A stretch of 64,000 bases of DNA, taken from assembly GCA_905215775.1 (NCBI GenBank), contig CAJMRM010000005.1, positions 19,230 to 83,229 on the forward strand, written 5' to 3'. The position numbers and the translations under genes are program-made. The notes below the pieces were generated by a model, which was not told the origin of the DNA, made no database searches, and saw nothing but the letters and a program-made list of their open reading frames with translations. Positions 9,116 through 17,697 of this stretch are shown one piece after another. The DNA comes from an uncultured bacterium (GTDB lineage Bacteria; Bacillota; Clostridia; Lachnospirales; Lachnospiraceae). Positions within the stretch are counted from its first letter, which is position 1. Each line of letters opens with the position of its first letter.

Positions 9116-9869
9116 TACCCACGCCCATTACGACGATGAGGCGTTTGACGGGGACAGGGAGAGCCTGATCGGGAGCCTTAAGGCGAACGGGATCGGGAAC
9201 GTCTGCAACATCGGCGCCAGTATGGAGTCCTGCCGGACCACCCTGGCCCTGGCGGAAACGTATCCCTTTTTTTACGGAGCCCTGGGGGTCCATCCCAATG
9301 AAACGAAGGATCTGACCGAGGAGGACATGGAATGGCTCCGGAAGGCCTCCGGATCGGAAAAGATCGTGGCCATCGGAGAGATCGGCCTGGATTATTACTG
9401 GGATGAGCCAGACCGGGAGATCCAGAAACAATGGTTTGTCCGCCAGCTCTCTCTGGCGAAGGAGACGGGACTTCCGGTGGTGATCCACAGCCGGGACGCG
9501 GCAAAGGACACCATGGACATCATAAAAGCGGAGCATAAAGGGACAACCGGCGGCGTGATCCACTGCTTTTCCTACGGTGTGGACCAGGCCCGGGAATATC
9601 TGGACATGGGATATTTCCTGGGGATCGGCGGCGTCCTGACCTTTAAGAACGCCAGGAAGCTCAAGGAGGTGGCGGAATACGCGCCCATGGACCGGCTGGT
9701 CCTGGAAACCGACTGCCCCTATCTGACGCCCGCGCCCTACCGGGGAAAGAGGAATTCCTCCCTGTATCTCTCCTATGTGGCGGAGGCCCTGGCAGAGCTT
9801 AAGGGCATGGAAAAGGACGAAGTGATCCGCGTCACCGCAGAGAATGCCAGACGGCTTTACAGGCTTTAA
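9099..9869 (+). CDS. tatD: TatD-family metal-dependent DNase
   Basis: 256 residues, full length. Metal ligands of the TIM-barrel amidohydrolase fold are in place: FDTHAHYDD at the N-terminus, GEIGLDYYW, PVVIHSRDA, VIHCFSYG and LETDCPYLTP. TatD proteins are 3'-5' exonucleases for DNA and act in repair and DNA turnover. The start overlaps the TraX-like gene by 17 nt. In many Firmicutes tatD is followed by rnmV (RNase M5) and then rsmA; here rnmV is missing and rsmA follows after 18 nt. Confidence 0.93.
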   Translation: MEYIFDTHAHYDDEAFDGDRESLIGSLKANGIGNVCNIGASMESCRTTLALAETYPFFYGALGVHPNETKDLTEEDMEWLRKASGSEKIVAIGEIGLDYYWDEPDREIQKQWFVRQLSLAKETGLPVVIHSRDAAKDTMDIIKAEHKGTTGGVIHCFSYGVDQAREYLDMGYFLGIGGVLTFKNARKLKEVAEYAPMDRLVLETDCPYLTPAPYRGKRNSSLYLSYVAEALAELKGMEKDEVIRVTAENARRLYRL

Positions 9870-9887
9870 GAAAAGTGAGAATCGTAT

Positions 9888-10754
9888 ATGAAAGAATATC
9901 TGGGAAATCCCAAGAACACCATTGAGATCATACAAAAGTATGAATTTATGTTCCAGAAAAAATTCGGCCAGAATTTTCTGATCGACACCCATGTGCTGGA
10001 AAAGATCATCAGCGCCGCCGGAGTCACAAAGGACGACTGCGTGCTGGAGATCGGCCCCGGCATCGGCACCATGACCCAGTATCTGGCAGAAAACGCCAGG
10101 CAGGTGGTGGCCGTGGAGATCGACCGGAATCTGATCCCCATTCTGGGGGAGACCCTGGCGGCCTGGGACAATGTGACCATCATCAACGAGGATATTTTAA
10201 AGGTGGATATCCGGGAGCTGGCGGATCGGTATAACGGCGGCCGTCCCATTAAGGTGGTGGCCAACCTTCCGTATTATATCACCACGCCCATCATCATGGG
10301 GCTGTTTGAAAGCGGCGTGCCCATTGATAACATTACGGTCATGGTCCAGAAGGAGGTGGCCGACCGGATGAAGGAGGGGCCCGGCTCCAAGGATTACGGA
10401 GCCCTGTCTCTGGCGGTCCAGTATTACGCGAAGCCGGAGATCGTGGCCAATGTGCCGCCCAACTGCTTTATTCCCAGACCCAGCGTGGGCTCTGCGGTGA
10501 TCCGGCTCACAAGGCACACGGAGCCGCCAGTGACGGTCCGGGACGAGAAGCTGATGTTTAAGCTGATCCGGGCGTCCTTTAACCAGAGGAGAAAGACTCT
10601 GCAGAACGGATTAAATAATGCTCCGGAGCTGCCGTTTTCCAAGGAAAAGGTAGCTGCGGCTATTGCGCGCATGGGCCTTCCGGCATCGGTCCGGGGCGAG
10701 GCGCTGACGCTTTCCCAGTTTGCGGAGCTTTCGGATATTTTAGGGGAACTGTAG
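9888..10754 (+). CDS. rsmA: 16S rRNA (adenine1518-N6/adenine1519-N6)-dimethyltransferase
   Basis: KsgA, which dimethylates two adjacent adenines in helix 45 of 16S rRNA late in 30S assembly. 288 residues. Motifs: KKFGQNFLID at the N-terminus, SAM-binding LEIGPGIGTMTQYLA, acidic VAVEID, and the catalytic NLPYYITTPI; the C-terminal helical domain carries FNQRRKTLQNGL. The ribosome site ahead of the ATG is weak (AAAAGTGAGA). It belongs to the metG-TraX-tatD transcript. Confidence 0.95.
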   Translation: MKEYLGNPKNTIEIIQKYEFMFQKKFGQNFLIDTHVLEKIISAAGVTKDDCVLEIGPGIGTMTQYLAENARQVVAVEIDRNLIPILGETLAAWDNVTIINEDILKVDIRELADRYNGGRPIKVVANLPYYITTPIIMGLFESGVPIDNITVMVQKEVADRMKEGPGSKDYGALSLAVQYYAKPEIVANVPPNCFIPRPSVGSAVIRLTRHTEPPVTVRDEKLMFKLIRASFNQRRKTLQNGLNNAPELPFSKEKVAAAIARMGLPASVRGEALTLSQFAELSDILGEL

Positions 10755-10780
10755 ACAAGGTTTCAGAAAGGGGAGTTTTT

Positions 10781-11470
10781 ATGGGATTTAATGAGATGAC
10801 ACACGCGTTTCTGGCGGCCAGGTACTATATCCGTCTTACGGAGCAGTTCGGAGACCGGGGGCGGGAGGCCTTTATCCATGGGATCCAGTATTACGGAAGC
10901 CAGAGGGGCCGCCGCATGGCCCAGAGAGCCATCCGGGACGGAAAGCCCCTGACCTATGAGAACTACTGCCGGTACGGAGAGTGGATCAATACGGAGGAGA
11001 TCAAGGCCATGGGAGCCGCCAACCGGGTGGAGATCGGAGGCTATGATCCCGATTATATCATGAACATCTATGCCTGCCCGTGGTTTGCCCAGTTCCAGAA
11101 AATGGGAGCCGGAGAGGCGGGAACGGCTTACTGCAGCGTCCTGGACGCCTCCATTTCCCGGGGCTTCAATCCGGATATCCGGTATGAGGTGCCCCAGACC
11201 CTCCACACCCACGACCACTGCGTCCAGATCGTCCGGAACGCCGGACTGACCCCGGAAATGAAGATCGAAAAATATATGCCTGGGGTAAAGACCTTCGAGT
11301 ACCACTGCGCCCACACCTTCTGGTCCCTCAGAGAGGTTTCGGAGGGGATCTTCGGGGACGAGGGCGTAAAGGCCAGCGACCTGGTGCTGGAGGACTTTGC
11401 AAAGGAGTACGGACAGGAGATGGCGGACGCCATCGCCGGCTATAAGGACACAAATTTTAATATGGCATGA
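10781..11470 (+). CDS. L-2-amino-thiazoline-4-carboxylic acid hydrolase-like protein
   Basis: A 229-residue soluble protein preceded by AGGGGAG. Features fit the ATC-hydrolase family: an N-terminal helical region (GDRGREAFIHGIQYYGSQRG), a central segment NIYACPWFAQFQKMG, then CSVLDASISRGFNP and EYHCAHTFW near the end, with well-spaced Cys and His that could form a metal or thiol site. Characterised members open the thiazoline ring on the way to cysteine in pseudomonads; many clostridial homologues have no known substrate. It sits between rsmA and a MATE pump and overlaps neither (7-nt gap to the next start). Confidence 0.6.
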   Translation: MGFNEMTHAFLAARYYIRLTEQFGDRGREAFIHGIQYYGSQRGRRMAQRAIRDGKPLTYENYCRYGEWINTEEIKAMGAANRVEIGGYDPDYIMNIYACPWFAQFQKMGAGEAGTAYCSVLDASISRGFNPDIRYEVPQTLHTHDHCVQIVRNAGLTPEMKIEKYMPGVKTFEYHCAHTFWSLREVSEGIFGDEGVKASDLVLEDFAKEYGQEMADAIAGYKDTNFNMA

Positions 11471-11477
11471 GGAAATT

Positions 11478-12791
11478 ATGAAACAGAACCGTTTACTTGA
11501 AGACCCGGTCCGCAGCGTATTCTTAAGCTACCTTCTGCCGTCGGTCAGCGCCACCCTGGTAACGTCCATCTATATCCTGGCGGATACCATGATGATCGGC
11601 CGCGGCATTGGTTCCGTGGGAATTGCGGCACTGAATATCCTGCTGCCCCTTTACAGCACCTTTTACGGCTTCGGCATGATGTGCGGCATCGGAGGCAGCG
11701 TCCTGTTTGGCTTTTCCAGAGGAAAGGGGAACGAGCGGGAGGCCCGCGGGTATTTTACCACCGGCCTCCTGATGGCCCTGGGCTTCGCAGCCCTGTCCCT
11801 GATCCTCTGCAATGTGTTTTTTGACCCGCTTTTAAAGCTTTTGGGCGTAACCCCGGCCATGAGGGACCACGCCTTGGCTTACGGGCGGGTGCTGGTGACC
11901 GCGTCGCCCATGTGCGTCATGTCGTCGTTTTTACAGGCATTTGTAAGAAATGACGGAGCGCCGAAGCTGGCCATGGCGGGGGTCATCAGCGGCGGCGTCA
12001 CCAATGTGATCCTGGATTATGTATTTATTTTTATTATGAAATGGGGCATGGGCGGCGCCATGCTGGCCACGGCCACCGGCACGACCCTGACCGTTCTGAT
12101 CCTGAGCAGCCATTTCCTTTCAAAGGAAAACCACTTAAAGCCCGTTTGGAACGTGAGCCTTAAGAAGGTTTTTGAGATCCTTGGAAACGGCCTGGCAAGC
12201 TTCATCCTGGAGGTATCCAACGGCTTTGTGATGCTTCTGTTCAACCGTCAGCTTTTAGCCTATGTGGGCGACCTGGGCGTGGTGGTCTATGGGATCATCA
12301 GCAACACGGCTTTGGTGGTGACCTCCATCTCCAACGGCATGGCCCAGGCGGTGCAGCCCCTTCTTTCGGCCAACTACGGGGCCGGGAAGAGGGACCGGGT
12401 CCATCAGGGCCTGGGCCTGGGGATCCGGGTGTCCCTGGCTGCGGGGCTTATTTTCACGGCGTCAGGCTTCTTCTTCCCGACCCAGCTGGCGTACCTGTTT
12501 TTAGAGCCCACGGAGGAGATCCTTTCCATGGCGGTCCCGGCCATCCGGCTGTATTTTCTGGCGTTCCTGGTGAGCGAGTGGAATATCATGTGCAGCACCT
12601 ATTTCCAGTCGGTGGTGCAGCCGAAGCGCTCTCTGACCATTACTCTTCTGAGGGGAGTGGTCTTAAATACGGTGCTGGTGCTGGTGCTTCCGGCTGTCCT
12701 GGGCGTCAACGGCATCTGGCTGGTGGTGACGGCGTCTGAGTTTATCACAGCGGCAGTGGCTTTCTTCTTTATCCGCAGAGAAACGCATTGA
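11478..12791 (+). CDS. MATE-family multidrug/cation antiporter
   Basis: 437 residues with about twelve hydrophobic segments in two similar halves, as in MATE exporters driven by sodium or proton gradients. The first half shows LPSVSATLVTSIYILADTMMIG and the second half the matching SFILEVSNGFVMLLFN. The reading frame is open further upstream inside the previous gene, but the ATG at 11478 directly after that gene's stop, with AGGAAA in front, gives a normal MATE N-terminus. One of three MATE genes in the window. Substrate unknown. Confidence 0.88.
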   Translation: MKQNRLLEDPVRSVFLSYLLPSVSATLVTSIYILADTMMIGRGIGSVGIAALNILLPLYSTFYGFGMMCGIGGSVLFGFSRGKGNEREARGYFTTGLLMALGFAALSLILCNVFFDPLLKLLGVTPAMRDHALAYGRVLVTASPMCVMSSFLQAFVRNDGAPKLAMAGVISGGVTNVILDYVFIFIMKWGMGGAMLATATGTTLTVLILSSHFLSKENHLKPVWNVSLKKVFEILGNGLASFILEVSNGFVMLLFNRQLLAYVGDLGVVVYGIISNTALVVTSISNGMAQAVQPLLSANYGAGKRDRVHQGLGLGIRVSLAAGLIFTASGFFFPTQLAYLFLEPTEEILSMAVPAIRLYFLAFLVSEWNIMCSTYFQSVVQPKRSLTITLLRGVVLNTVLVLVLPAVLGVNGIWLVVTASEFITAAVAFFFIRRETH

Positions 12792-12822
12792 CATGGAAAA
12801 GCCATATTGCTAAAATGAAAAA

Positions 12823-12848
12823 AGACCGGGAGGTTTCAGGCCCGGTCT
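12823..12848. terminator. Terminator-like hairpin between MATE and ddh
   Basis: Perfect 8-bp stem (AGACCGGG / CCCGGTCT) with a 10-nt loop. On the plus strand there is no T-run after it, while on the minus strand it is followed by six T. It may end transcription of the upstream gene only weakly, or act as a block to antisense transcription. Confidence 0.45.
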
Positions 12849-12924
12849 GAGGAGACTGTGAATCAGAGCCGGATCTGCGGCGGGGTTTTGCCGGAGCCGG
12901 ACACAGAATGGAGGAATGAGATCT

Positions 12925-13911
12925 ATGACGATTCGGGTAGGAATCATGGGATATGGAAACCTTGGGCGCGGTGTAGAATGCGCGCTGAAGCAGAATCCCG
13001 ATATGGAATTAGCGGCAGTATTTACAAGAAGGGCTCCAGAAAGCGTGAAGATCCTGACAGAGGGCGTGAGGGTATATCCTGCGAAGGCTGCAAAGGACCT
13101 GGCGGACCAGGTGGACGTTCTGATCCTCTGCGGAGGCAGCGCCACAGATCTTCCGGAGCAGACCCCGGAGTATGCGAAATATTTTAACGTGGTGGACAGC
13201 TTCGATACCCATGCAAAGATCCCGGAGCACTTTGCAGCCGTAGATAAGACTGCAAGGGAGGCCGGAAACGTGGCGGTGATCTCCGCAGGCTGGGATCCCG
13301 GAATGTTTTCCTTAAATCGCCTGTATGGAAGCGCGGTGCTTCCGGACGGAAAGGATTATACCTTCTGGGGCAGAGGCGTGAGCCAGGGCCATTCTGACGC
13401 CATCCGCCGCATTGCGGGCGTTAAGGATGCAAGACAGTATACGATCCCGGTGGAGAGCGCCCTGGAGGCCATCCGCAGCGGGGAAACGCCGGAGCTGACC
13501 ACGAGACAGAAGCACACCAGAGAGTGCTTTGTGGTGACAGAGGAGGGCGCAGACCAGGCGGCCATCGAGAAAGAGATCGTGACCATGCCCAATTACTTTG
13601 CCGACTACGATACCACCGTTCATTTTATCTCCCAGGAGGAGATGGAGCGGGACCACAGAAGCCTGCCCCACGGCGGCTTTGTGATCCGCAGCGGAAAAAC
13701 GGGCTGGGAGCTGGAGCATAACCATGTGATCGAGTACAGCCTGAAGCTGGATTCCAACCCGGAATTCACCTCTTCCGTGATCGTGGCCTGTGCGAGAGCC
13801 GCGTACCGTATGAAGCAGGAGGGCATGACCGGCTGTAAGACGATCCTGGATCTTCCGCCGGCGTACTTATCCTCAAAGAGCGGAGAGGAACTGAGAAAGG
13901 AACTTTTGTAG
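12925..13911 (+). CDS. ddh: meso-Diaminopimelate D-dehydrogenase
   Basis: NADPH-dependent enzyme converting L-tetrahydrodipicolinate plus ammonia to meso-diaminopimelate in one step, giving precursors for lysine and peptidoglycan. 328 residues, close to the roughly 326 of known Ddh. Rossmann motif GIMGYGNLGRGV at the N-terminus; substrate-site segments ISAGWDPGMFSLNRL, FWGRGVSQGHSDAIR and the C-terminal HNHVIEYSLKLDSNPEFT are visible. GGAGG at 12910-12914 sits 10 nt from this ATG and only 1 nt from the ATG at 12916, so the shorter start is chosen. Separate promoter not identified. Confidence 0.93.
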   Translation: MTIRVGIMGYGNLGRGVECALKQNPDMELAAVFTRRAPESVKILTEGVRVYPAKAAKDLADQVDVLILCGGSATDLPEQTPEYAKYFNVVDSFDTHAKIPEHFAAVDKTAREAGNVAVISAGWDPGMFSLNRLYGSAVLPDGKDYTFWGRGVSQGHSDAIRRIAGVKDARQYTIPVESALEAIRSGETPELTTRQKHTRECFVVTEEGADQAAIEKEIVTMPNYFADYDTTVHFISQEEMERDHRSLPHGGFVIRSGKTGWELEHNHVIEYSLKLDSNPEFTSSVIVACARAAYRMKQEGMTGCKTILDLPPAYLSSKSGEELRKELL

Positions 13912-13943
13912 AAAAATATTTTTTAAAACAATAGGTGAAACTG

Positions 13944-15338
13944 ATGCAGCGAAAGAAAAATGAAACCGTGCAGTATAATGGGATCACGGAGGGCGTGATC
14001 TGGCAGCAGCTTTTGATCTTCTTCTTCCCGATTCTGTTTGGAACCTTTTTCCAGCAGCTTTACAACACGGCGGATGCCATGATCGTGGGAAAATTCGTTG
14101 GAAAGGAAGCCCTGTCTGCCGTGGGCGGCACCACAGGAAACCTTATTAACCTGCTGGTGGGCTTCTTCGTGGGCCTGTCCTCCGGTGCGGCGGTGATCGT
14201 TTCCCAGCATTACGGAGCGCGCCAGGACGACCAGGTGCGAACCTCGGTCCATACCTCCTTCTGCCTGGCTCTGGCCGGAGGCGTTTTCCTGATGATCGTG
14301 GGCGAGGCCTGCGCCAGAGTGGCTGTAAAGGCCATGGGAGCCCCGGAAGAGATCATGGACTATTCCGTTACGTATATGCGGATCTACTTTATCGGAGTGA
14401 TCCCCAACCTGGTCTACAACATGGGCGCGGCCATTTTAAGGGCTGTGGGAGACTCCAAGCGGCCGCTGTATTATCTGATCGTCTGTTGTTTTGTGAACAT
14501 CGGACTGGATCTTCTGTTCGTTGTTATATTGAAAATGGAGGTGGCGGGAGCCGCCCTGGCGACGATCCTGTCCCAGCTTCTTTCCGCCATTCTGGTGATG
14601 TGGACGCTGATGCGCACGAAGGAATCCTTCCGGTTTGAGCTGAAGCACCTGAAGGTGGATAAGCCTATGCTGAGAAAGATCATCCAGATCGGTTTTCCGG
14701 CGGGACTCCAATCGGTGCTCTACTCCATCTCCAACGTGGTGATCCAGGCCAACATCAACAGCTTCGGAACCAACGTTATTGCGGCCTGGGCCGTTTACGG
14801 CAAGGTGGACGGACTGTTCTGGATGATCATGGACGCCATGGGCATTGCCATCACCACCTTTGCGGGCCAGAACTTCGGCGCCCGTAAATACGAGCGGATG
14901 CAGAAGGGCCATTATGTGGGCCTGGGGATCACCACGGTCCTGACGGCCATCCTGGCTGCGGGCGTTATGCTTTTTGGCAGCGTCCTGGGCTCGCTCTTTA
15001 CCAGCGATCCGGACGTGCTGGCGGAGAGTATGACCATTATCCGGTTCGTGACGCCGTTCTGGTTCAGCTACATCTGCGTAAACGTATTTTCCAGCACCCT
15101 CCGGGGCATCGGCGATACGTTTATCCCCATGCTGCTGATCTGCTTCGGTACCTGCGGATTAAGAGTCCTCTGGATCTTTACGGCCGGAGTGATGTACCCG
15201 GGCCTTTATACCAGCCTGGCCAGCTATCCCTTAAGCTGGACTGTCACATCCATTGCGTTTATCATTTATTACTATAAATTCAGTGAGATGCGCCGGATCA
15301 ACAAGCTGGTAAAGAAAGAAAAGAAGGAACGGCAGTAA
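13944..15338 (+). CDS. MATE-family efflux transporter
   Basis: 464 residues, about twelve membrane segments, of the NorM/DinF-like branch: ILFGTFFQQLYNTADAMIVGKFVG in the first half and FPAGLQSVLYSISNVVIQANINSFG in the second. AGGTGA lies 5 nt ahead of the ATG at 13944; a GTG three codons upstream lacks a ribosome site. The stop overlaps the next start by one base (TAATG), so the LRR gene downstream is translationally coupled to it. Substrate unknown. Confidence 0.88.
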   Translation: MQRKKNETVQYNGITEGVIWQQLLIFFFPILFGTFFQQLYNTADAMIVGKFVGKEALSAVGGTTGNLINLLVGFFVGLSSGAAVIVSQHYGARQDDQVRTSVHTSFCLALAGGVFLMIVGEACARVAVKAMGAPEEIMDYSVTYMRIYFIGVIPNLVYNMGAAILRAVGDSKRPLYYLIVCCFVNIGLDLLFVVILKMEVAGAALATILSQLLSAILVMWTLMRTKESFRFELKHLKVDKPMLRKIIQIGFPAGLQSVLYSISNVVIQANINSFGTNVIAAWAVYGKVDGLFWMIMDAMGIAITTFAGQNFGARKYERMQKGHYVGLGITTVLTAILAAGVMLFGSVLGSLFTSDPDVLAESMTIIRFVTPFWFSYICVNVFSSTLRGIGDTFIPMLLICFGTCGLRVLWIFTAGVMYPGLYTSLASYPLSWTVTSIAFIIYYYKFSEMRRINKLVKKEKKERQ

Positions 15339-16261
15339 TGGAGCATATGGAAGTACGATTTGATTTTGAGGAAAAAAACGGAGGCGCCTGCGTGACAAAG
15401 ATTTTGTCGCCGGGCGCCGCCTGCGTTATACCGGAGCTTCTTTCCGGACTTCCGGTGACGGAGCTGGGAGATAAGGCCCTTGCCCAGACCGGAGTGGAGG
15501 GGGTGTTCCTCCCGAGGACCTTAAGGCGGCTGGGGCGGTACTGCTTTTACGGATGTGAGAAGCTCTCCCATATCCATTTTTACGGGGGAGCCCTGGAAAC
15601 CGGCGGCGGCTTTCTCACGGCCTGCGGACGGCTGCGGGAGCTGACGGTCCATATGGATCCGTCGGAGCGGTCGGCGCTCAGGGATTTTGTGACCGAGGCC
15701 AGCGGTCGGCTCCTGGTCCATTATCTTCTGCCCGGGGACGGCGGAGAGGAATATGAGGCGGCCAGGCTGCTGTTTCCGGTCTACTATGACGAGGCGGTGG
15801 AGAATACTCCGGCCCGGATCACCGTGTCCAACATCCATGGCGCCGGGCAGAAATACAGATACTGCTTCGAGGACAAACGAGTCCGGTTTGACAAGTATGA
15901 CCGGCTGTTCGTTTATGAAACGGCGGAGGAATCCGTAACGGCGGCGGCAGAGATCGCCGCAGCCCGGCTCATGTATCCCCATGGCCTGCGGGCGGAGGCC
16001 CGGAGCGCCTATGAAGGCTTTCTGAAGGAGCACCGGATGGAGGTCTTCCTGGACAGCCTGGGGAAAATCGAGGTCTTTAAGTGGCTGATGGCCTATGGAC
16101 CGGACGGGGAACCGGGCTCTCTGGCAGACGGCCTGACCAGGGAGGAGACGGAGTCCCTGCTCCTGGAAGCGTCCCGGCGAAAAATGGGAGAAATATCAGG
16201 AATGCTTATGGAGTTTAAATATCGTAAATTTCCAGAAAAAAAGAAGAAATTTGAATTTTAG
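15338..16261 (+). CDS. BspA-type leucine-rich-repeat protein, first gene of an LRR/VWA/MoxR operon
   Basis: 307 residues, no signal peptide, so probably cytosolic. Residues about 20-110 contain degenerate LRR_5/BspA repeats (for example GLPVTELGDKALAQTGVEGV and LRRLGRYCFYGCEKLSHI). The remaining two-thirds is acidic and helical and resembles nothing I can name; the C-terminus is Lys-rich (KFPEKKKKFEF). It starts on the stop of the MATE gene and is followed 23 nt later by the VWA-domain gene. The context suggests a recognition or scaffold partner for the AAA+ and VWA proteins; that is inference. Confidence 0.65.
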   Translation: MEHMEVRFDFEEKNGGACVTKILSPGAACVIPELLSGLPVTELGDKALAQTGVEGVFLPRTLRRLGRYCFYGCEKLSHIHFYGGALETGGGFLTACGRLRELTVHMDPSERSALRDFVTEASGRLLVHYLLPGDGGEEYEAARLLFPVYYDEAVENTPARITVSNIHGAGQKYRYCFEDKRVRFDKYDRLFVYETAEESVTAAAEIAAARLMYPHGLRAEARSAYEGFLKEHRMEVFLDSLGKIEVFKWLMAYGPDGEPGSLADGLTREETESLLLEASRRKMGEISGMLMEFKYRKFPEKKKKFEF

Positions 16262-16284
16262 TTCATCAGAAAGGGGAGAATGCG

Positions 16285-17694
16285 GTGGAGGCGTATGGAC
16301 AGAAAACGCCGGAGAACCAGGGAGGCGGAAGCATGCGCACAGAGGCCGGAGCACCCTCGCCCATCTGGCTGGAGCAGGCGGCGGCAGAGGAGCTGGCCGG
16401 AATCTGTATGGAGATCCTTGGAAACGCCAGGAACGAGCTGTATCTTTCCATGCATTTCCTGGACGTGGCCTTAAGCTCCCTGCGCTTTGTTCCGGATCCC
16501 TCGGTCCAGGGGATGGGAACTGACGGGACCGCCCTGTTCTTCCAGATGGAGGCCCTGGCGGCCCTGTATAAAAAGAACCGGATCCTGGTGAACCGGACGT
16601 ATCTCCACGGAGTGCTCCACTGCCTGTTCTGCCATCTGTGGAACCGGAAAAGGCGGGAGAAGGAATACTGGGATCTGGCCTGCGACATTGCGGCAGAGTC
16701 GGTGCTGGACAGCCTTCTGCGGCCCTGCATCCGGATCCCCGTATCTGCGGCCCGGAGAGAATTTTATATGCGTCTGGAGAGCCGGTGCCGGGTACTCAAT
16801 GCGGAGAGCGTGTACCGGGCGCTCCGGGAGATGGAGCTTTCCCGGCGGGAGCTCCAGCGGCTGACGGCGGAATTTTACGCCGACGATCACCGGTTCTGGG
16901 AGCAGGAGCAGAAGCCGTCGCTTCCCAGTGCGGCCAGAAACCGCAGGGAGGACTGGGACCAGAAGCGGCAAAAGATGCAGGTGGAGATGGAAGCGTTTTC
17001 CGAGGAAATGTCCGAGGATGAAAAGGATCTGCACAGCCAGCTTGCGGTGGAAAACCGGGAGCGGTACGATTACAGGAAATTTCTCCGGAAGTTTTCAGTC
17101 CTTAAGGAAACAGTCCAGGTGGATCCGGACTCCTTTGACTATGTATTTTACCATTATGGGATGGAGCTTTACGGAAATATGCCCCTGATCGAGCCGCTGG
17201 AGACGAAGGAGCTGCGGAGAGTGGAGGATTTCGTCATCGTCATCGACACCTCCATGTCCTGCTCCGGTGAGCTGGTGCAGCAGTTTTTAGAGGAAACGTA
17301 TTCGGTGCTGACCCAGTCGAAGACGTATTTTAAAAAAGTGAACATCCACATCATCCAGTGCGACGACCAGGTGCGGGAGGATGCGGTGATCACCAGCGCG
17401 GAGGCGCTGAAGTCCTATATGGAGCGGATCACCCTGCGCGGCTGCGGAGGGACCGATTTCCGTCCGGCCTTCCAGTACGTGGACGAGCTGGTGGGAAAGC
17501 AGCGGTTTTCCAGGCTCAAGGGGCTTTTGTATTTCACCGACGGACGGGGGATCTACCCGGTGAGGAGACCGGCCTACGATACGGCGTTTGTGTTCATGGA
17601 GCAGGATTTCCTGGACGTGGACGTGCCTCCCTGGGCCATCAAGATCATTTTGTCCCCGGAGGATCTGGGCGGCGGTATGGAAGAGAAAGGATAG
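16285..17694 (+). CDS. Zincin-like/VWA-like protein (DUF2201 type), catalytic Glu missing
   Basis: 469 residues. N-terminal half resembles the putative metallopeptidase domain of DUF2201 proteins; the expected HExxH reads H108-G-V-L-H112 with another His at 117, so the catalytic Glu is replaced by Gly. The C-terminal third is a VWA-like domain with MIDAS residues D321-x-S323-x-S325 and a later TDGRG. A highly charged helical linker joins them (about residues 190-290). Proteins of this kind are partners of MoxR AAA+ ATPases, as here, where the ATPase gene starts 3 nt after the stop. Start chosen as GTG 16285 behind AGGGGAG; an ATG at 16333 behind AGGGAGG is equally possible. Confidence 0.75.
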   Translation: MEAYGQKTPENQGGGSMRTEAGAPSPIWLEQAAAEELAGICMEILGNARNELYLSMHFLDVALSSLRFVPDPSVQGMGTDGTALFFQMEALAALYKKNRILVNRTYLHGVLHCLFCHLWNRKRREKEYWDLACDIAAESVLDSLLRPCIRIPVSAARREFYMRLESRCRVLNAESVYRALREMELSRRELQRLTAEFYADDHRFWEQEQKPSLPSAARNRREDWDQKRQKMQVEMEAFSEEMSEDEKDLHSQLAVENRERYDYRKFLRKFSVLKETVQVDPDSFDYVFYHYGMELYGNMPLIEPLETKELRRVEDFVIVIDTSMSCSGELVQQFLEETYSVLTQSKTYFKKVNIHIIQCDDQVREDAVITSAEALKSYMERITLRGCGGTDFRPAFQYVDELVGKQRFSRLKGLLYFTDGRGIYPVRRPAYDTAFVFMEQDFLDVDVPPWAIKIILSPEDLGGGMEEKG

Positions 17695-17697
17695 AGC

